This document shows, in pieces, positions 63,888-64,000 of a stretch of 64,000 nucleotides of DNA (positions are counted from its first letter, which is position 1; every line of letters begins with the position of its first letter). Made by a program: the position numbers and the translations under genes. The notes beneath the pieces were generated by a model that worked only from the letters and a program-made list of their open reading frames with translations, was not told where the DNA came from and ran no database searches. Source of the DNA: Isochrysis galbana (lineage: Eukaryota; Haptophyta; Isochrysidales; Isochrysidaceae); contig CM030941.1 in the NCBI GenBank assembly GCA_018136815.1, positions 3,599,035 through 3,663,034 on the forward strand, written 5' to 3'.

Positions 63888-63965
63888 ACGCAGCTTGGAG
63901 GCGCGTCGCGCGCGCCTCGCGCCGATGACTGCCGATTGGTGTCGCAAGCTTGGTTGGCGGTTCCT
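63888..63965 (+). repeat. GCCGATTTCGACGCAGCTTGG repeat, third copy
   Basis: Shares GGCCGATTTCGACGC, GCTTGGAGGCGCGTCGCGCG and a GTCGCAAGCTTGGTTGGCGG end with 52738-52805. Confidence 0.55.
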
Positions 63966-64000
63966 AGCAGCTAGCAGCTAGCAGGTAGTGTATGTGTGGG

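Larger units (their letters stand above)
62432..64000. other. Intergenic to window end, repeats and an assembly gap
   Basis: Contains a family 2 copy (63236-63447), a G tract near 62787-62800, ATGAGCC tandem repeats at 63060-63084, GAGAGGGAGA repeats at 63515-63575, the N gap, and a third copy of the GCCGATTTCGACGC repeat (63888-63965). No gene was recognised. Confidence 0.55.

Noticed and set aside
1-64000. CRISPR arrays, bacterial operons, riboswitches
   Set aside because: The window is eukaryotic. The tandem motifs seen lack regular spacers of uniform length, and no cas-like genes are present.

Overview
This window is nuclear DNA from a eukaryotic alga with a secondary red-type plastid, most likely a haptophyte or a similarly GC-rich stramenopile such as a pelagophyte. 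The reasons are two divergently transcribed fucoxanthin/chlorophyll a/c-binding (LHC) genes, many short GT-AG introns that usually start GTGCG or GTGAG directly after a G, an intraflagellar transport gene (so the organism makes flagella), and ordinary eukaryotic housekeeping genes. No prokaryotic operon, rRNA gene or convincing tRNA gene was seen. Exon coordinates below were worked out by hand from reading frame and splice signals. They are joined only where the phases agree.

Layout: 0-2.9 kb, head-to-head LHC genes sharing a C-rich promoter. 5.3-9 kb, a membrane-anchored PhoD-like phosphatase followed by an inosine/uridine-type nucleoside hydrolase. 11.6-13.9 kb, IFT20 divergent from an MgtC/SapB-family membrane protein. 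15.2-21 kb, non-LTR retrotransposon remains, including one element apparently nested inside another. 21.9-24 kb, an unrecognised multi-exon gene. 24.8-26.3 kb, U2 snRNP A'. 28-29.7 kb, an FHA/F-box/LRR protein. 30.7-34.3 kb, a large unrecognised gene, divergent from a 2OG-Fe(II) oxygenase-like gene at 34.8-36.5 kb. 38.7-40.2 kb, a coiled-coil protein. 41 kb, an acidic protein ending in a CxxC zinc-finger-like segment. 43.6-44.6 kb, RBM42. 45.6-47.5 kb, a membrane-anchored ankyrin-repeat protein. 51.3-52 kb, a carboxylesterase/phospholipase-type serine hydrolase. 53.6-54.4 kb, a cysteine-rich protein. 55.8-59.8 kb, a Patched/Dispatched-type RND membrane protein. 61.4-62.4 kb, proteasome subunit beta-3. 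An assembly gap of Ns lies near 63.6-63.7 kb.

Between the genes the window is dense in short dispersed repeats. At least three non-autonomous families recur on both strands: (1) a GC-rich family of about 250-450 bp ending in an A/T-centred palindrome, with about ten whole or partial copies; (2) a family of about 150 bp with four copies (9.5, 27.4, 60.2 and 63.2 kb); and (3) a SINE-like family whose 3' end is AGAATCTTCAGA followed by a run of T. One 21-bp insertion of family 3 at 24.18 kb is flanked by a perfect 16-bp target-site duplication. The nested LINE also ends in an oligo-T run, so the two may share a retrotransposition machinery. The genes do not form one pathway. They look like an ordinary algal gene-dense region invaded by short retroelements.
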